Source: JBIOHP01 sp044449065 (GTDB lineage Bacteria > Bacteroidota > Ignavibacteria > UBA10030 > SZUA-254). Taken from it: a stretch of DNA of 64,000 nt. The position numbers and the translations under genes are program-made. Shown in pieces: positions 27,722 through 35,892 of the stretch. The notes under the pieces are model-generated. The model had not been told where the DNA came from and made no database searches. It worked only from the letters and a program-made list of their open reading frames with translations. Positions within the stretch are counted from its first letter, which is position 1. Every line of letters begins with the position of its first letter. The stretch covers positions 32,297-96,296 of the forward strand of contig JBIOHP010000013.1 of assembly GCA_044449065.1 (NCBI GenBank). Direction: 5' to 3'.

Positions 27722-29029
27722 TTAATTTTTTCTCCTAAATTGAAGAGAGAGCGTCACCCCTTCAAAACCGAAATGCTCCCGTATTTTATTTTCTAAAAAT
27801 CGTTTATAATTTTCGGCTATCAAGCGCGGATCGTTTACGAAAAATGTGATTACCGGGTTATCGGTTTTAATCTGAGTGATATAATTGATTTTGACCTCCT
27901 TGCCGCTGGATGCAGTTGGGGGATGCATTGCAATATCTTTTGATAAAATATCGTTCAGCTTATTGGTAGCAATGCGTTTTTGCTGCTCCTTGAAAACAGT
28001 TTTCGCAAGTTCGATCACCTTAAAAACCCTGATCTTATCCGCCGCCGATATAAAAATAATCGGCACGTAATCGTACATCCGCAGGTACGAGCGTATTTGC
28101 CGCTCGTAATGCTTGGCGGTTTGATCGTCTTTTTCAATCGTGTCCCATTTATTGGCGGCGAGAATCGCCCCGCGCCGCCGTTCGACAATCCGGCTCATGA
28201 TTCGGAGATCTTGCTTATCGATGCCCTGTTCTACATCAAGCATGAGTACTGCGACTTTGCATTGATCTATCGCCTTCAGCGTTCGCAGTGTGCTGTAAAA
28301 CTCCACGCTTTCCTTCACCCTGCTTTTACGCCGTAACCCGGCGGTATCGATGAGAATGATTTCTTCTCCTTTATATTTCAGAACGGAATCGATGGAATCC
28401 CTCGTTGTGCCGGCAATTGGAGTTACGATTGTACGAGTTTTTCCCAGGAGAGCGTTCACAAGCGACGACTTACCAACATTCGGTTTCCCGATGATCGCAA
28501 TTTTTAATTGAGAACTATCCGGCTCATTCTCCTCGGTTGGAAACGTTTTTGTTACTTCATCGAGGAAATTGCCAATGTTTCTCCCCAACAACGCTGAGAT
28601 AGTGATCGGATCCCCAAAACCGAATCGATAAAACCCGCTCGCGAGGGCTTCCCGTTGATCGCTATCGACTTTATTGACAATGAGATGAACTTTTTTATTT
28701 GCTGAACGAAGAATAACGGCAAGTTCCTCATCAAGCGGGTGCACACCCGCTTCCGCATCGACAACAAAGAGCACCGCATCGGCTTCTTCTATCGCAACTT
28801 CGGCTTGTTCACGAATAGCCAGCTCGAAAAGATCTTCGGAGTTCGGGACGAATCCTCCCGTATCGATTATCGTGAACGGCTTCCCCGCCCAATCGGTTGA
28901 GGCATACTGCCTATCGCGCGTAACGCCGGGTTCATCGTGAACGATGGCGTCTCTTGCGCCAAGAATGCGATTGAACAAGGTTGATTTCCCAACATTGGGT
29001 CTGCCTACAATGGCAACAATTTTTGACAT
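27722..29029 (-). CDS. der: Ribosome-assembly GTPase Der (EngA)
   Basis: This 435-aa protein has the diagnostic tandem GTPase domains. The first G1 loop is Gly-Arg-Pro-Asn-Val-Gly-Lys-Ser (residues 9-16) with Asp-Thr-Gly-Gly as G3. The second G1 loop is Gly-Lys-Pro-Asn-Val-Gly-Lys-Ser near residue 182 with Asp-Thr-Ala-Gly-Leu-Arg-Arg-Lys. A C-terminal KH-like domain follows (Val-Thr-Phe-Phe-Val-Asn-like segment, then Tyr-Lys-Arg-Phe-Leu-Glu-Asn). Der is needed for maturation of the 50S subunit. Length and domain order are normal. It appears monocistronic, with a 410-nt gap before the tRNA. Confidence 0.95.
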   Translation of the reverse strand: MSKIVAIVGRPNVGKSTLFNRILGARDAIVHDEPGVTRDRQYASTDWAGKPFTIIDTGGFVPNSEDLFELAIREQAEVAIEEADAVLFVVDAEAGVHPLDEELAVILRSANKKVHLIVNKVDSDQREALASGFYRFGFGDPITISALLGRNIGNFLDEVTKTFPTEENEPDSSQLKIAIIGKPNVGKSSLVNALLGKTRTIVTPIAGTTRDSIDSVLKYKGEEIILIDTAGLRRKSRVKESVEFYSTLRTLKAIDQCKVAVLMLDVEQGIDKQDLRIMSRIVERRRGAILAANKWDTIEKDDQTAKHYERQIRSYLRMYDYVPIIFISAADKIRVFKVIELAKTVFKEQQKRIATNKLNDILSKDIAMHPPTASSGKEVKINYITQIKTDNPVITFFVNDPRLIAENYKRFLENKIREHFGFEGVTLSLQFRRKN

Positions 29030-29439
29030 AAATTCAAATTAATGAGAAAACAGTGTAACGGATAATAGGAACCAGTGAAAATTCCAATCCATTGTTCAAA
29101 CGAGGTTCGAGGCATACCAATTGGCATCGATGTGAGGAGATTGCCCGCCCGAACGACACAGTCGGGCAGGCTACTCCCGACTCCCGCCAAAAAGACGGCG
29201 GGTAAAGCGGTCGGGATCGCAATGACTTTTCACACAGGCACATAATTTAACCCGATCGTTTGAAATTTAAAATAAAAACCGGATTCTTTTCAATAAAAGA
29301 ATTCTTAAGAAAAATACATTCCCTTCTTACTATGAGCAAGGTTTAACGAAGGCAACTCGGCGGGAAGGTTTCAGCATCTGAAGATTTTGATAAAACATCT
29401 CTCAATGCCCATCATTCTTAGATTATGTATCAAACTATG
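29030..29439. other. 410-nt intergenic region holding a dispersed repeat
   Basis: No gene seen. The part 29114-29227 is a mobile-looking GC-rich intergenic repeat listed separately. The rest is AT-rich and probably contains the der promoter and the 3' flank of the tRNA gene. Confidence 0.5.
29114..29227. repeat. Dispersed intergenic repeat, copy 1
   Basis: The phrases ccaattggcatcgatgtgag and gagattg...ggatcgcaatgac reappear at 53918-53985, where the middle is shorter. The centre contains nested inverted repeats (cccgccaaaaagacggcggg and gtcgggcagg...actcccgac). Similar GAGATTG...CGCAATGAC elements are common filler repeats in bacterial intergenic DNA. Confidence 0.6.
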
Positions 29440-29514
29440 TCGGGGTGGGCGGATTCGAACCGCCGACCTCTTGGTCCCGAACCAAGCGCTCTAGCCGGGC
29501 TGAGCCACACCCCG
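29440..29514 (-). tRNA. tRNA-Pro (anticodon CGG)
   Basis: Read leftward, a 7-bp acceptor stem pairs CGGGGTG with CACCCCG. The D arm is GCTC...GAGC. The anticodon stem CTTGG/CCAAG has loop TTCGGGA, so the anticodon is CGG (reads CCG, Pro) with the expected G37. The T arm is GGCGG-TTCGAAT-CCGCC. The discriminator base is A and the CCA end is not encoded. The overall sequence is typical of bacterial tRNA-Pro. Confidence 0.95.
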
Positions 29515-29589
29515 ATTAAATTCTGTTAAATCTACGAAAATCCGGCAAGATAATCAAACGAAGGATTTTTGAACACTTTATTGCCATAA

Positions 29590-30249
29590 CTATTTTTTAA
29601 TTGCGACAAGCGATTTAGTTATCCACAATATTCTCTCATGCCAAATTTCCGCCCCGGGAAATATCTGTTTCAATTCAGAACTCTTCATCAATCGTGTTCC
29701 CGAAACAAGTTTTTCTGCCTCTTCACGGTTGCGCATCCGCTCGAACCAACCCAATGAGAAATGCTGAACCAGCCAAACGCGTATTTTGAACGGCAGCCAG
29801 TGAAAGAACGGGAAGAGAAAATGCGGTTCCAGCGGAAAATAATAATTCGGCGTTTGCACGAAATATTTTCTGCCTATTCTCCGAATTTCCTCAGCCATTC
29901 TTTGCTGATCCTGATATACCCCGACATGCTCGATGACGGAATTCGAGAACACAATATCGAACTGACCATCTTTAAACTGCGGCATTGAGCGGGCGTCGCC
30001 GGCAACGGTTGAAATATTTTTTTGCCGAGTTGCGATTTTTTCGAGGTTGAGAAGGGTAATGGAAATTTCACGATCAATCTTTCCCATCGAGAGCCAGAAT
30101 CCTTCCGTCCCTCCCACGTCGAGGATGTTGACCGGACCGGCGGGCATTTCATGCAACAAATTGAGGAATAGTTTAAATCGCGCACGGCGGAATCTGGATG
30201 ATAATGACGCCGGATCGGAATGATCGGCGAAACGAATCAGAAATTTCAT
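29590..30249 (-). CDS. Class I SAM-dependent methyltransferase
   Basis: This 219-aa protein has motif I of class I methyltransferases (Ile-Leu-Asp-Val-Gly-Gly-Thr-Glu-Gly-Phe, near residue 40) and an Ala-Gly-Asp-Ala-Arg motif II/III region. Asp-Ile-Val-Phe-Ser-Asn-Ser-Val-Ile-Glu-His-Val near residue 105 is the signature of Methyltransf_11-like enzymes. The C-terminal half contains several aromatic residues around Pro-Asn-Tyr-Tyr-Phe-Pro-Leu-Glu-Pro-His, common in methyltransferases acting on lipids or glycans. It sits alone between the tRNA and the divergent response regulator. The substrate is unknown. Confidence 0.8.
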   Translation of the reverse strand: MKFLIRFADHSDPASLSSRFRRARFKLFLNLLHEMPAGPVNILDVGGTEGFWLSMGKIDREISITLLNLEKIATRQKNISTVAGDARSMPQFKDGQFDIVFSNSVIEHVGVYQDQQRMAEEIRRIGRKYFVQTPNYYFPLEPHFLFPFFHWLPFKIRVWLVQHFSLGWFERMRNREEAEKLVSGTRLMKSSELKQIFPGAEIWHERILWITKSLVAIKK

Positions 30250-30367
30250 TTTAGATGATGTACCAGCGTAATTTTTCCTTAATCTACGAAATTACACATC
30301 TAACGACAAACATGGATTTCTAATTCAATTTTGTAATTGGAGAAAAAAATAGTATACTTTGCAAGCT

Positions 30368-30814
30368 ATGGATAATAATGACGTAAATATCCTCATCGTT
30401 GAAGATAATCTCGCCCATTTAAAAATCACCCAGTACATCCTCCGGGAAGAACATGTCGATGGAAATTATATCGTCGTGCGGGATGGGCAGGAGGCATTGG
30501 ATTATATCTATAACCTAAATGCTTACTCCGATAGGACGATCTATCCCACCCCAAACCTTGTCCTGCTCGATTTAAATCTGCCCCAGCGTGATGGACGCGA
30601 AGTGTTAAAAATTCTCAACGCCGATACGATGTATCAAAATATTCCGGTCGTTATCGTGAGCACGTCAGATCGCGAAGAGGATATTACCTTCGCATTTGAG
30701 CACGGAGCCGTTGCCTATATCAGCAAATCGGTTGGGTTCGAAATTTTTAGGAGAGAATTAGGGAGTGTAAAAAAATACATATCGAAAAACAGTAATTCCT
30801 CTGTTCAGCATTAA
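30368..30814 (+). CDS. Single-domain response regulator (CheY/Rcp1-like)
   Basis: From the ATG at 30368 the product is 148 aa; an upstream in-frame TTG at 30359 is less likely. It is a lone receiver domain. It has the acidic pair in Val-Glu-Asp-Asn, the phospho-acceptor Asp in Leu-Leu-Asp-Leu-Asn-Leu-Pro, the switch Ser/Thr in Ile-Val-Ser-Thr-Ser and the conserved Lys in Ile-Ser-Lys-Ser. The long loop before the Asp (Tyr-Ser-Asp-Arg-Thr-Ile-Tyr-Pro-Thr-Pro-Asn) is typical of Rcp1-type regulators that pair with phytochrome-like or hybrid histidine kinases. No DNA-binding domain and no kinase gene are nearby, so its partner is encoded elsewhere. Confidence 0.9.
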   Translation: MDNNDVNILIVEDNLAHLKITQYILREEHVDGNYIVVRDGQEALDYIYNLNAYSDRTIYPTPNLVLLDLNLPQRDGREVLKILNADTMYQNIPVVIVSTSDREEDITFAFEHGAVAYISKSVGFEIFRRELGSVKKYISKNSNSSVQH

Positions 30815-30822
30815 ATCAAGGT

Positions 30823-31734
30823 TTAATCTTTAAGGATATTTTCTGCAAGCGTCTCAAAATTGGTTGAGTCATCGACCGGAATCCATCGGATTCTCTTATC
30901 GGCACGAAACCATGTCATTTGTCTTTTTGCGTAACGCCGTGTGTTCCGTTTAATTAATTCAACCATATCGTCGTAAGATATTTCACCCGCAAGAAATCTA
31001 AACGCCTCCTGATACCCAACAGTCTGAAGTGCGTTCAAATCTCTTGAATACCCCAATTCCTGTAATCGCTTCACTTCATCGATGAGACCTTGTTCTATCA
31101 TCCTCTTCGTGCGTTCATTGATCCTCTCATAAAGCGTTTTCCTGTTCCAATCGAGAGCGATCAACCGATACGGCAAGGAGATCGGTGTTGCGGATTTTTG
31201 AAGCTGACTTATCGGTGTTCCTGTAATTCGGAATACTTCAAGCGCCCGGATTATCCTGCGTGTATTTGAAGGAAGCATTTTCGAAGCAGCATCGGGATCT
31301 ACTTTTTGCAGTTCCTTGTGCAGCCCATCGCCTCCTTCCTTCTTCAACCGTTCATAAAAATAATGGCGTAATTCAGGATCTGCTGATGGACCATCGAAAA
31401 ATCCATCGATGAGCGCTTCAATATATAATCCCGAGCCGCCTACTACTATCGGAGTTTTGTTTTGAGCGATGATGGTATCAATTACCTTTCGGGCTTCCTT
31501 GCCAAATTTACCCGCATTGTATTCCTGATCCGGGTTTAATATATCGATGAAGTGATGCTTAACCGCTTGAAGCTCATCCCGGGAAGGTTTTGCTGTGCCA
31601 ATATCCATATAACGATAAAGCTGGCGGGAATCGGCTGAGATGATTTCACCGTTGCAGTGCTTCGCGAGTGCAATTGCAAGCGCGGTCTTACCCGAGCAAG
31701 TACAACCGACGATAACAAAAATTGGAAGAGACAC
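30823..31734 (-). CDS. miaA: tRNA dimethylallyltransferase MiaA
   Basis: This 303-aa protein matches the family in length and motifs. The P-loop Gly-Cys-Thr-Cys-Ser-Gly-Lys-Thr (residues 10-17) has Cys where most members have Pro and Ala. Ser-Ala-Asp-Ser-Arg-Gln-Leu-Tyr-Arg binds substrate, followed by Asp-Ile-Gly-Thr-Ala-Lys-Pro. Near the C-terminus are Gln-Thr-Val-Gly-Tyr-Gln-Glu and Arg-Tyr-Ala-Lys-Arg-Gln-Met-Thr-Trp-Phe. It adds a dimethylallyl group to A37 of tRNAs reading codons that begin with U. GTG at 31734 is the only reasonable start. It lies 50 nt downstream of pcm in the same direction, while the response regulator converges from the left. Confidence 0.95.
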   Translation of the reverse strand: MSLPIFVIVGCTCSGKTALAIALAKHCNGEIISADSRQLYRYMDIGTAKPSRDELQAVKHHFIDILNPDQEYNAGKFGKEARKVIDTIIAQNKTPIVVGGSGLYIEALIDGFFDGPSADPELRHYFYERLKKEGGDGLHKELQKVDPDAASKMLPSNTRRIIRALEVFRITGTPISQLQKSATPISLPYRLIALDWNRKTLYERINERTKRMIEQGLIDEVKRLQELGYSRDLNALQTVGYQEAFRFLAGEISYDDMVELIKRNTRRYAKRQMTWFRADKRIRWIPVDDSTNFETLAENILKD

Positions 31735-31784
31735 AGTGGAAAAGTGGGAAGAAAAATGGACGAGTTATATGCTCATCGGGAAAA

Positions 31785-32432
31785 TCATTCTTTTCCCCAC
31801 GCGCCTTTACCGATAAGGGGAACAAATTTAAATCCTTCAACTTTTTTCGTTTCATACATTTCGCCGCGGCGGCGTATAATGTTGAGGTGCTGAATATCGA
31901 GATCGCCTATGGGGATCACCAGCAGACCGCCCTCTTTAAGCTGGGTTTGTAACGACGGGGGAACCGAAGGAGCGCCTGCGGTTACGATAATGCCGTCAAA
32001 TGGAGCGAATTCCTTCCATCCGATGGTGCCATCACCTGCTTTGGATGCGATAGTATATCCGAGGGAATCAAAACGATGGCGCGCCTCTTCTAGGAGCGTC
32101 ATATGGCGTTCGATGGTAAAAACTCTAGCGCCCATTTCCGAAAGTAGCGCCGCTTGATACCCGGAACCTGTTCCAATTTCAAGAATTTTATTTCCGGGTT
32201 GAACCTCGAGCGCTTCGGTCATGAATGCAACAGTGTAGGGCTGGGAGATTGTTTGGGAACATCCTATCGGCAGCGCCGAATCTTCATACGAGCGGTTAAT
32301 AAAAATATCAGTGACAAAGAGGTGACGATCAACCTTTCTCATCGCCCGGAGCAAATTGGGGTCTTTAATTCCCCGTTCCTCAAGGAGAGAGATCATCTCT
32401 TCACGTTCTGATTCAAATCGAGTAAGCGCCAT
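31785..32432 (-). CDS. pcm: Protein-L-isoaspartate O-methyltransferase
   Basis: This 215-aa protein is full length for the family. It has Asp-Arg-His-Leu-Phe-Val, the Gly-Cys-Ser-Gln-Thr-Ile-Ser-Gln-Pro-Tyr catalytic region, motif I Leu-Glu-Ile-Gly-Thr-Gly-Ser-Gly-Tyr-Gln-Ala-Ala near residue 86, and Ile-Val-Thr-Ala-Gly-Ala-Pro near the C-terminal third. It repairs isoaspartyl damage in ageing proteins using S-adenosylmethionine. It follows cdaA by 18 nt in the same direction, so a folP-cdaA-pcm-miaA transcript is likely. Confidence 0.95.
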   Translation of the reverse strand: MALTRFESEREEMISLLEERGIKDPNLLRAMRKVDRHLFVTDIFINRSYEDSALPIGCSQTISQPYTVAFMTEALEVQPGNKILEIGTGSGYQAALLSEMGARVFTIERHMTLLEEARHRFDSLGYTIASKAGDGTIGWKEFAPFDGIIVTAGAPSVPPSLQTQLKEGGLLVIPIGDLDIQHLNIIRRRGEMYETKKVEGFKFVPLIGKGAWGKE

Positions 32433-32450
32433 TAGTTGAAACTCAATAAA

Positions 32451-33266
32451 TTATCCGTGGGTTTTTAAAATTTTCCAGACAGAATCGACCGGCTTGTTCA
32501 CTCCCGAAGATAATCTGCTGGAAAGTTCTTTTCTCAGTTCAATGGGAGACAATCCGCGAATGAGAATTCCGTTATCGGCGATGGAAATGGCGCCAGTTTC
32601 TTCCGATACGATCACCGCGATAACGTCCGCTTGTTCGGAGATTCCCAGCGCTGCGCGATGGCGCATGCCGAGGATAATATCACCCATTGTTGAGTTCTGC
32701 GATAGCGGCAGCGTGGCGCGTGCGGCTTCAATGACCCGATCTTTAACAATGACGGCGCCATCATGTAAAGGAGACCGGGGATTAAAAATTGATATCAACA
32801 ATGGTTTGCTGATTCTCGCTTGCAACGCTAGACCGCTTTCGATGACTGTCTTTAACCCAGTTGTCCGCTCGATGACCACAAGCATGCCGTGATGCTTCCG
32901 CGCAAGCTCGCCGGCGGCGCTTGCGATTTCTTCTATCGATTCCTCAACGTCGATCCGGAAAAACATCCTCACCACCCTGTTTCTACCCACGAGAACAAGC
33001 AGCCGTCGTAACTCCGGCTGAAAAAGAATAATAAACGCGATAACCCAGATATCCGTGAGTGTGCGGAGAATCCAGCTCATCGCCTTTAAATTAATCGCTT
33101 GCGCGAGAAAAGAAAACGCGATGATGAGAACCAAGCCGACAAATATTTGCGCGGCAACTGTCCCTCGCATAATGAGGTATAGTTTATAAAAAATAAACGA
33201 CACCAGGACAATGTCGATGATATCGACAAGTCCTACGGAGAGGAATCCTATGTGAAAAAGATCCAA
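32451..33266 (-). CDS. cdaA: Diadenylate cyclase CdaA (c-di-AMP synthase)
   Basis: This 271-aa protein begins with three hydrophobic segments (about residues 8-30, 38-58 and 63-82), as in membrane-bound CdaA. The DisA_N catalytic domain follows, with Asp-Gly-Ala (in His-Asp-Gly-Ala-Val-Ile) and Arg-His-Arg-Ala-Ala, the two motifs that bind ATP and metal. It makes cyclic di-AMP from two ATP; c-di-AMP controls potassium and osmotic balance in other bacteria. The start is TTG at 33266, 4 nt after the folP stop; no ATG is available before the membrane segments. The folP-cdaA pairing is common in the Bacteroidota/Chlorobi lineage. Confidence 0.95.
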   Translation of the reverse strand: MDLFHIGFLSVGLVDIIDIVLVSFIFYKLYLIMRGTVAAQIFVGLVLIIAFSFLAQAINLKAMSWILRTLTDIWVIAFIILFQPELRRLLVLVGRNRVVRMFFRIDVEESIEEIASAAGELARKHHGMLVVIERTTGLKTVIESGLALQARISKPLLISIFNPRSPLHDGAVIVKDRVIEAARATLPLSQNSTMGDIILGMRHRAALGISEQADVIAVIVSEETGAISIADNGILIRGLSPIELRKELSSRLSSGVNKPVDSVWKILKTHG

Positions 33267-33270
33267 GGGA

Positions 33271-34116
33271 TTATTCGCGAATTATAGAATCAAGAACCAT
33301 CGCCACCCGTTTCATTTCCTTCACATCATGAACTCTGATAATTTGCGCGCCGTTCATGATTGATGCGGCAACTGCGCCGGCTGTTCCCTCTAACCGTTGG
33401 TCTACCGGCAGATGAAGAATAGCGCCGATGAATGATTTCCGGGAAGGTCCTACCAATACCGGATAGCCCAATCTCTGAAATTCCTGTATGCGTTGAATAA
33501 TGATAAGGTTATGATGCAATGCTTTACCGAAGCCGATGCCGGGATCGATGATGATTTGTTCAATTCCCGCAGCAAGGGCAAGGAGGATACTTTCCTGAAG
33601 ATAATCGGAAACCTCCTGGACGACATCTTCATATTGCGGATTTTCCTGCATCGTTTTCGGCGTGCCTTTAATATGCATGAGGACGACTGAGCCGGAATAT
33701 TTCGCAATAGTCGCAGCCATTTGATTATCGTAGCGCAATCCCGATATATCATTAACAATTACGGCACCGGCATCCAATGCCGCAGTAGCTACCTCATGTT
33801 TATACGCATCAATCGATATTGGGACGTTGCATTTTTGAGTGAGCTGCTTAATCACCGGAACCACCCTGTGAATTTCTTCCTCTATTGAAACATTCTCAGA
33901 CCCCGGTCTGGTAGATTCCCCGCCGATATCGATAATATCAGCGCCGTCCTGAACTAATTGAAGTCCGTGTGAGATTGCTTGATCGACATCAAAATACCTT
34001 CCCCCATCTGAAAAAGAGTCAGGGGTGACATTCAAAATGCCCATGATATATGTTCGGGACGATAGGTCATACTCGCGGCTGCCAAATTTATATGTCAGTG
34101 AAGTTACGGTTTCCAT
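33271..34116 (-). CDS. folP: Dihydropteroate synthase
   Basis: This 281-aa protein has both family signatures: Leu-Asn-Val-Thr-Pro-Asp-Ser-Phe-Ser-Asp-Gly-Gly near residue 27 and Asp-Ile-Gly-Gly-Glu-Ser-Thr-Arg-Pro-Gly near residue 62. Also present are Asn-Asp-Ile-Ser-Gly and Gly-Pro-Ser-Arg-Lys-Ser-Phe-Ile-Gly. It condenses p-aminobenzoate with dihydropterin pyrophosphate in folate synthesis and is the sulfonamide target. It is first in the folP-cdaA-pcm-miaA series. Confidence 0.95.
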   Translation of the reverse strand: METVTSLTYKFGSREYDLSSRTYIMGILNVTPDSFSDGGRYFDVDQAISHGLQLVQDGADIIDIGGESTRPGSENVSIEEEIHRVVPVIKQLTQKCNVPISIDAYKHEVATAALDAGAVIVNDISGLRYDNQMAATIAKYSGSVVLMHIKGTPKTMQENPQYEDVVQEVSDYLQESILLALAAGIEQIIIDPGIGFGKALHHNLIIIQRIQEFQRLGYPVLVGPSRKSFIGAILHLPVDQRLEGTAGAVAASIMNGAQIIRVHDVKEMKRVAMVLDSIIRE

Positions 34117-34143
34117 ACTGTAAATATGGGAAAAATATCCATA

Positions 34144-34178
34144 ACAAAAAAGGGCATCTTTGGGACGCCCTTCTTTGC
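34144..34178 (-). terminator. Intrinsic terminator of the small basic protein gene
   Basis: Read leftward, AAGGGCGTC pairs with GATGCCCTT (one G-T pair) around a short loop, followed by a run of six T. It lies directly after the stop codon at 34180 and before folP. Confidence 0.8.
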
Positions 34179-34179
34179 C

Positions 34180-34281
34180 TTATGCTTTCTTTGCCTTTGC
34201 CCGGCTGGCTTTACTCTTGGCTTTCAGCCGTTGAACATTTTTTCTGTGTTTCCGGTTTGCAGCAACAGTTTTTTTATTCAT
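34180..34281 (-). CDS. Small Lys/Arg-rich protein (33 aa)
   Basis: An ATG at 34281 opens a 33-codon frame ending TAA at 34180-34182 and followed at once by a strong terminator, which supports a real gene. The product is extremely basic and Ala-rich: it begins Met-Asn-Lys-Lys-Thr-Val-Ala-Ala-Asn-Arg-Lys-His-Arg-Lys-Asn and ends Ala-Lys-Ala-Lys-Lys-Ala. It is predicted to be a single helix. Such peptides are usually ribosome- or nucleic-acid-binding, but I cannot name the family. AAAGGATC lies just upstream of the ATG as a ribosome-binding site. It probably shares a transcript with the zinc-ribbon gene 32 nt upstream. Confidence 0.7.
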   Translation of the reverse strand: MNKKTVAANRKHRKNVQRLKAKSKASRAKAKKA

Positions 34282-34313
34282 AGATCCTTTCGGGAAATTA
34301 TCTGTAGGGTAAA

Positions 34314-34484
34314 TTATGGTTCGCTACAGGAATGATAAAATCCGCATTTCGGACAGAAAAGTTTGCACTTTCTGCTTTCCAGTTTTGTTCCACAGTTGAC
34401 GCAGTACTGCCAATAATGGTCGCTGGAAAGTTTCGCATCAATCACTGTTTCTTTCCTATCGTTCGAAGTTGTTTTATCTTCCAT
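34314..34484 (-). CDS. Small zinc-ribbon protein (56 aa)
   Basis: The frame from ATG 34484 to TAA 34314-34316 encodes 56 residues. It has two Cys-x2-Cys knuckles (Cys28-Val-Asn-Cys31 and Cys44-Pro-Lys-Cys47) plus Cys40 and Cys53 in a Phe-Tyr-His-Ser-Cys-Ser-Glu-Pro ending, a rubredoxin/zinc-ribbon-like layout. The function is unknown. The N-terminal 20 residues are polar and probably disordered. It is clustered with the 33-aa basic protein between the superoxide dismutase and folP. Confidence 0.7.
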   Translation of the reverse strand: MEDKTTSNDRKETVIDAKLSSDHYWQYCVNCGTKLESRKCKLFCPKCGFYHSCSEP

Positions 34485-34570
34485 GAATTATTATACAAGA
34501 TTTCAAGGATTGAAGCAAACAGATTTTTTCATTCCGTGTTTTATCCACCATACCGACTGTAGATTACGAA

Positions 34571-35197
34571 TTAGCGTACAAACATCTTGTAGCGGTCATT
34601 GATCCTGCCCCAATGGAGACCATTGATAAAGTTATCGATATACGCCGCCCGTTTCGGTCCATCTTTATGGTAATATGCGTGCTCGAACACATCCAGCGAA
34701 AGAAGAGGGATTCCACCCCAGATCGCCCCATATTGATGTTCATCGACAGTAACGTTAAGCAGTCTGCCGGAATACAGCTGATCGTAAACGAGCAAACCCC
34801 AACCGCTCAGCTTAGCGGAAACTGCGGTAGCTTTAAAATCTTTTTTCCATGCATCAATCGATCCGAATTCTTTTACAATTGCCGCCGAGACTTCTTTCCC
34901 TTTTCCCGGATCGCCGTCTCCGCCCATCACTTCCCAGTAGATATCATGGAGGAGCGTGCCGGAGTGGTTCCAGGTAAACCGGCGTTTCAACTCGCCGATG
35001 GTGCTGTAGTTGCCGTTCGCCGTATCGCGGTCGGCAGTCTCTAATCCTTTTTCGATTGTATTAAGGGCGGTTACATATCCCTTATGATGAGTATTATAAT
35101 GCCAATCGGAAGTTTCCGCGTCGATAACATTCTTCAATAATGTCTTCGCTTCTTCATCCGAATATGGTCGCGGTTTAAATTTCCATTCGTAAGCCAT
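34571..35197 (-). CDS. Iron/manganese superoxide dismutase
   Basis: This 208-aa protein has the Fe/Mn-SOD pattern. An N-terminal helical hairpin carries His-Tyr-Asn-Thr-His-His-Lys-Gly-Tyr-Val, a second ligand lies in Asn-His-Ser-Gly-Thr-Leu-Leu-His-Asp-Ile-Tyr-Trp, and the C-terminal metal site is Asp-Val-Phe-Glu-His-Ala-Tyr-Tyr. In that signature the usual Trp is replaced by Phe, which is unusual. The enzyme removes superoxide; metal choice cannot be told reliably from the sequence. AAGGAG upstream of the ATG is a strong ribosome-binding site. No signal peptide, so it is cytoplasmic. Confidence 0.9.
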   Translation of the reverse strand: MAYEWKFKPRPYSDEEAKTLLKNVIDAETSDWHYNTHHKGYVTALNTIEKGLETADRDTANGNYSTIGELKRRFTWNHSGTLLHDIYWEVMGGDGDPGKGKEVSAAIVKEFGSIDAWKKDFKATAVSAKLSGWGLLVYDQLYSGRLLNVTVDEHQYGAIWGGIPLLSLDVFEHAYYHKDGPKRAAYIDNFINGLHWGRINDRYKMFVR

Positions 35198-35421
35198 ACG
35201 TAAATTCTCCTTAATAATGTTGTGGGTTTTTAGAATTATTTATTCGTTTTTAATGCAGCACAATTCAGAATAATGGGAAAACAACGATCCCGGAATTTAT
35301 TTTTGGTAAGAATATTGTTCAATAGATTCCTAGTTGAATGGAAAATATCACATCCCGTTGTAACAAATAACTCCCAACAATAAACTCTACCTCTTTTATT
35401 ATCGAAGTTGCTACTATCTGA

Positions 35422-35790
35422 TCACACACCGAATGAATTACCGCATCCGCAGGTTTTTTGAGCGTTCGGATTGTTGAAGACAAAACCTTTCCCGTTCAAA
35501 CCGTCGGAAAAATCAAGCTGGGTCCCTGAGAGGAAGAACAAACTCTTAGGATCGATAAAGACGTGAATATCCTGCACCTGAAATATTTTATCGTTCGGTT
35601 TAGATTCGGCGTCGAATCCCAATACGTATGTGTATCCGGAACAACCGCCTCCTTTAATGCCCAACCGGAGCCCATGAGTTTCAGGAATATTATTTTTTGC
35701 TTTGATACTGCGAATTTCCTGAACCGCTTTCTCAGTTAAGGTAATTTCTTCATTCAATATCGGCTTTTGAGGTTGCGTGATGGTTTCCAT
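35422..35790 (-). CDS. A-type Fe-S carrier (IscA/ErpA/SufA family)
   Basis: Starting at the ATG at 35790 (an upstream TTG at 35799 sits too close to the AGGAG site), the product is 122 aa. The three conserved cysteines are present: one in Gly-Gly-Gly-Cys-Ser-Gly-Tyr and two in Thr-Cys-Gly-Cys-Gly near the C-terminus. A-type carriers receive Fe-S clusters from the scaffold and hand them to target proteins. It lies about 100 nt downstream of the sufT-like gene, at the end of the Fe-S operon. Confidence 0.9.
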   Translation of the reverse strand: METITQPQKPILNEEITLTEKAVQEIRSIKAKNNIPETHGLRLGIKGGGCSGYTYVLGFDAESKPNDKIFQVQDIHVFIDPKSLFFLSGTQLDFSDGLNGKGFVFNNPNAQKTCGCGNSFGV

Positions 35791-35892
35791 ATTTTTCAAG
35801 CGCTCCTATCTATCAGATCGTTTATTAGTTATTCACTATTTTCTATTTCAATTCCAGATCGACGAGTTGTCCAACATCCAATTTTAAATTTT

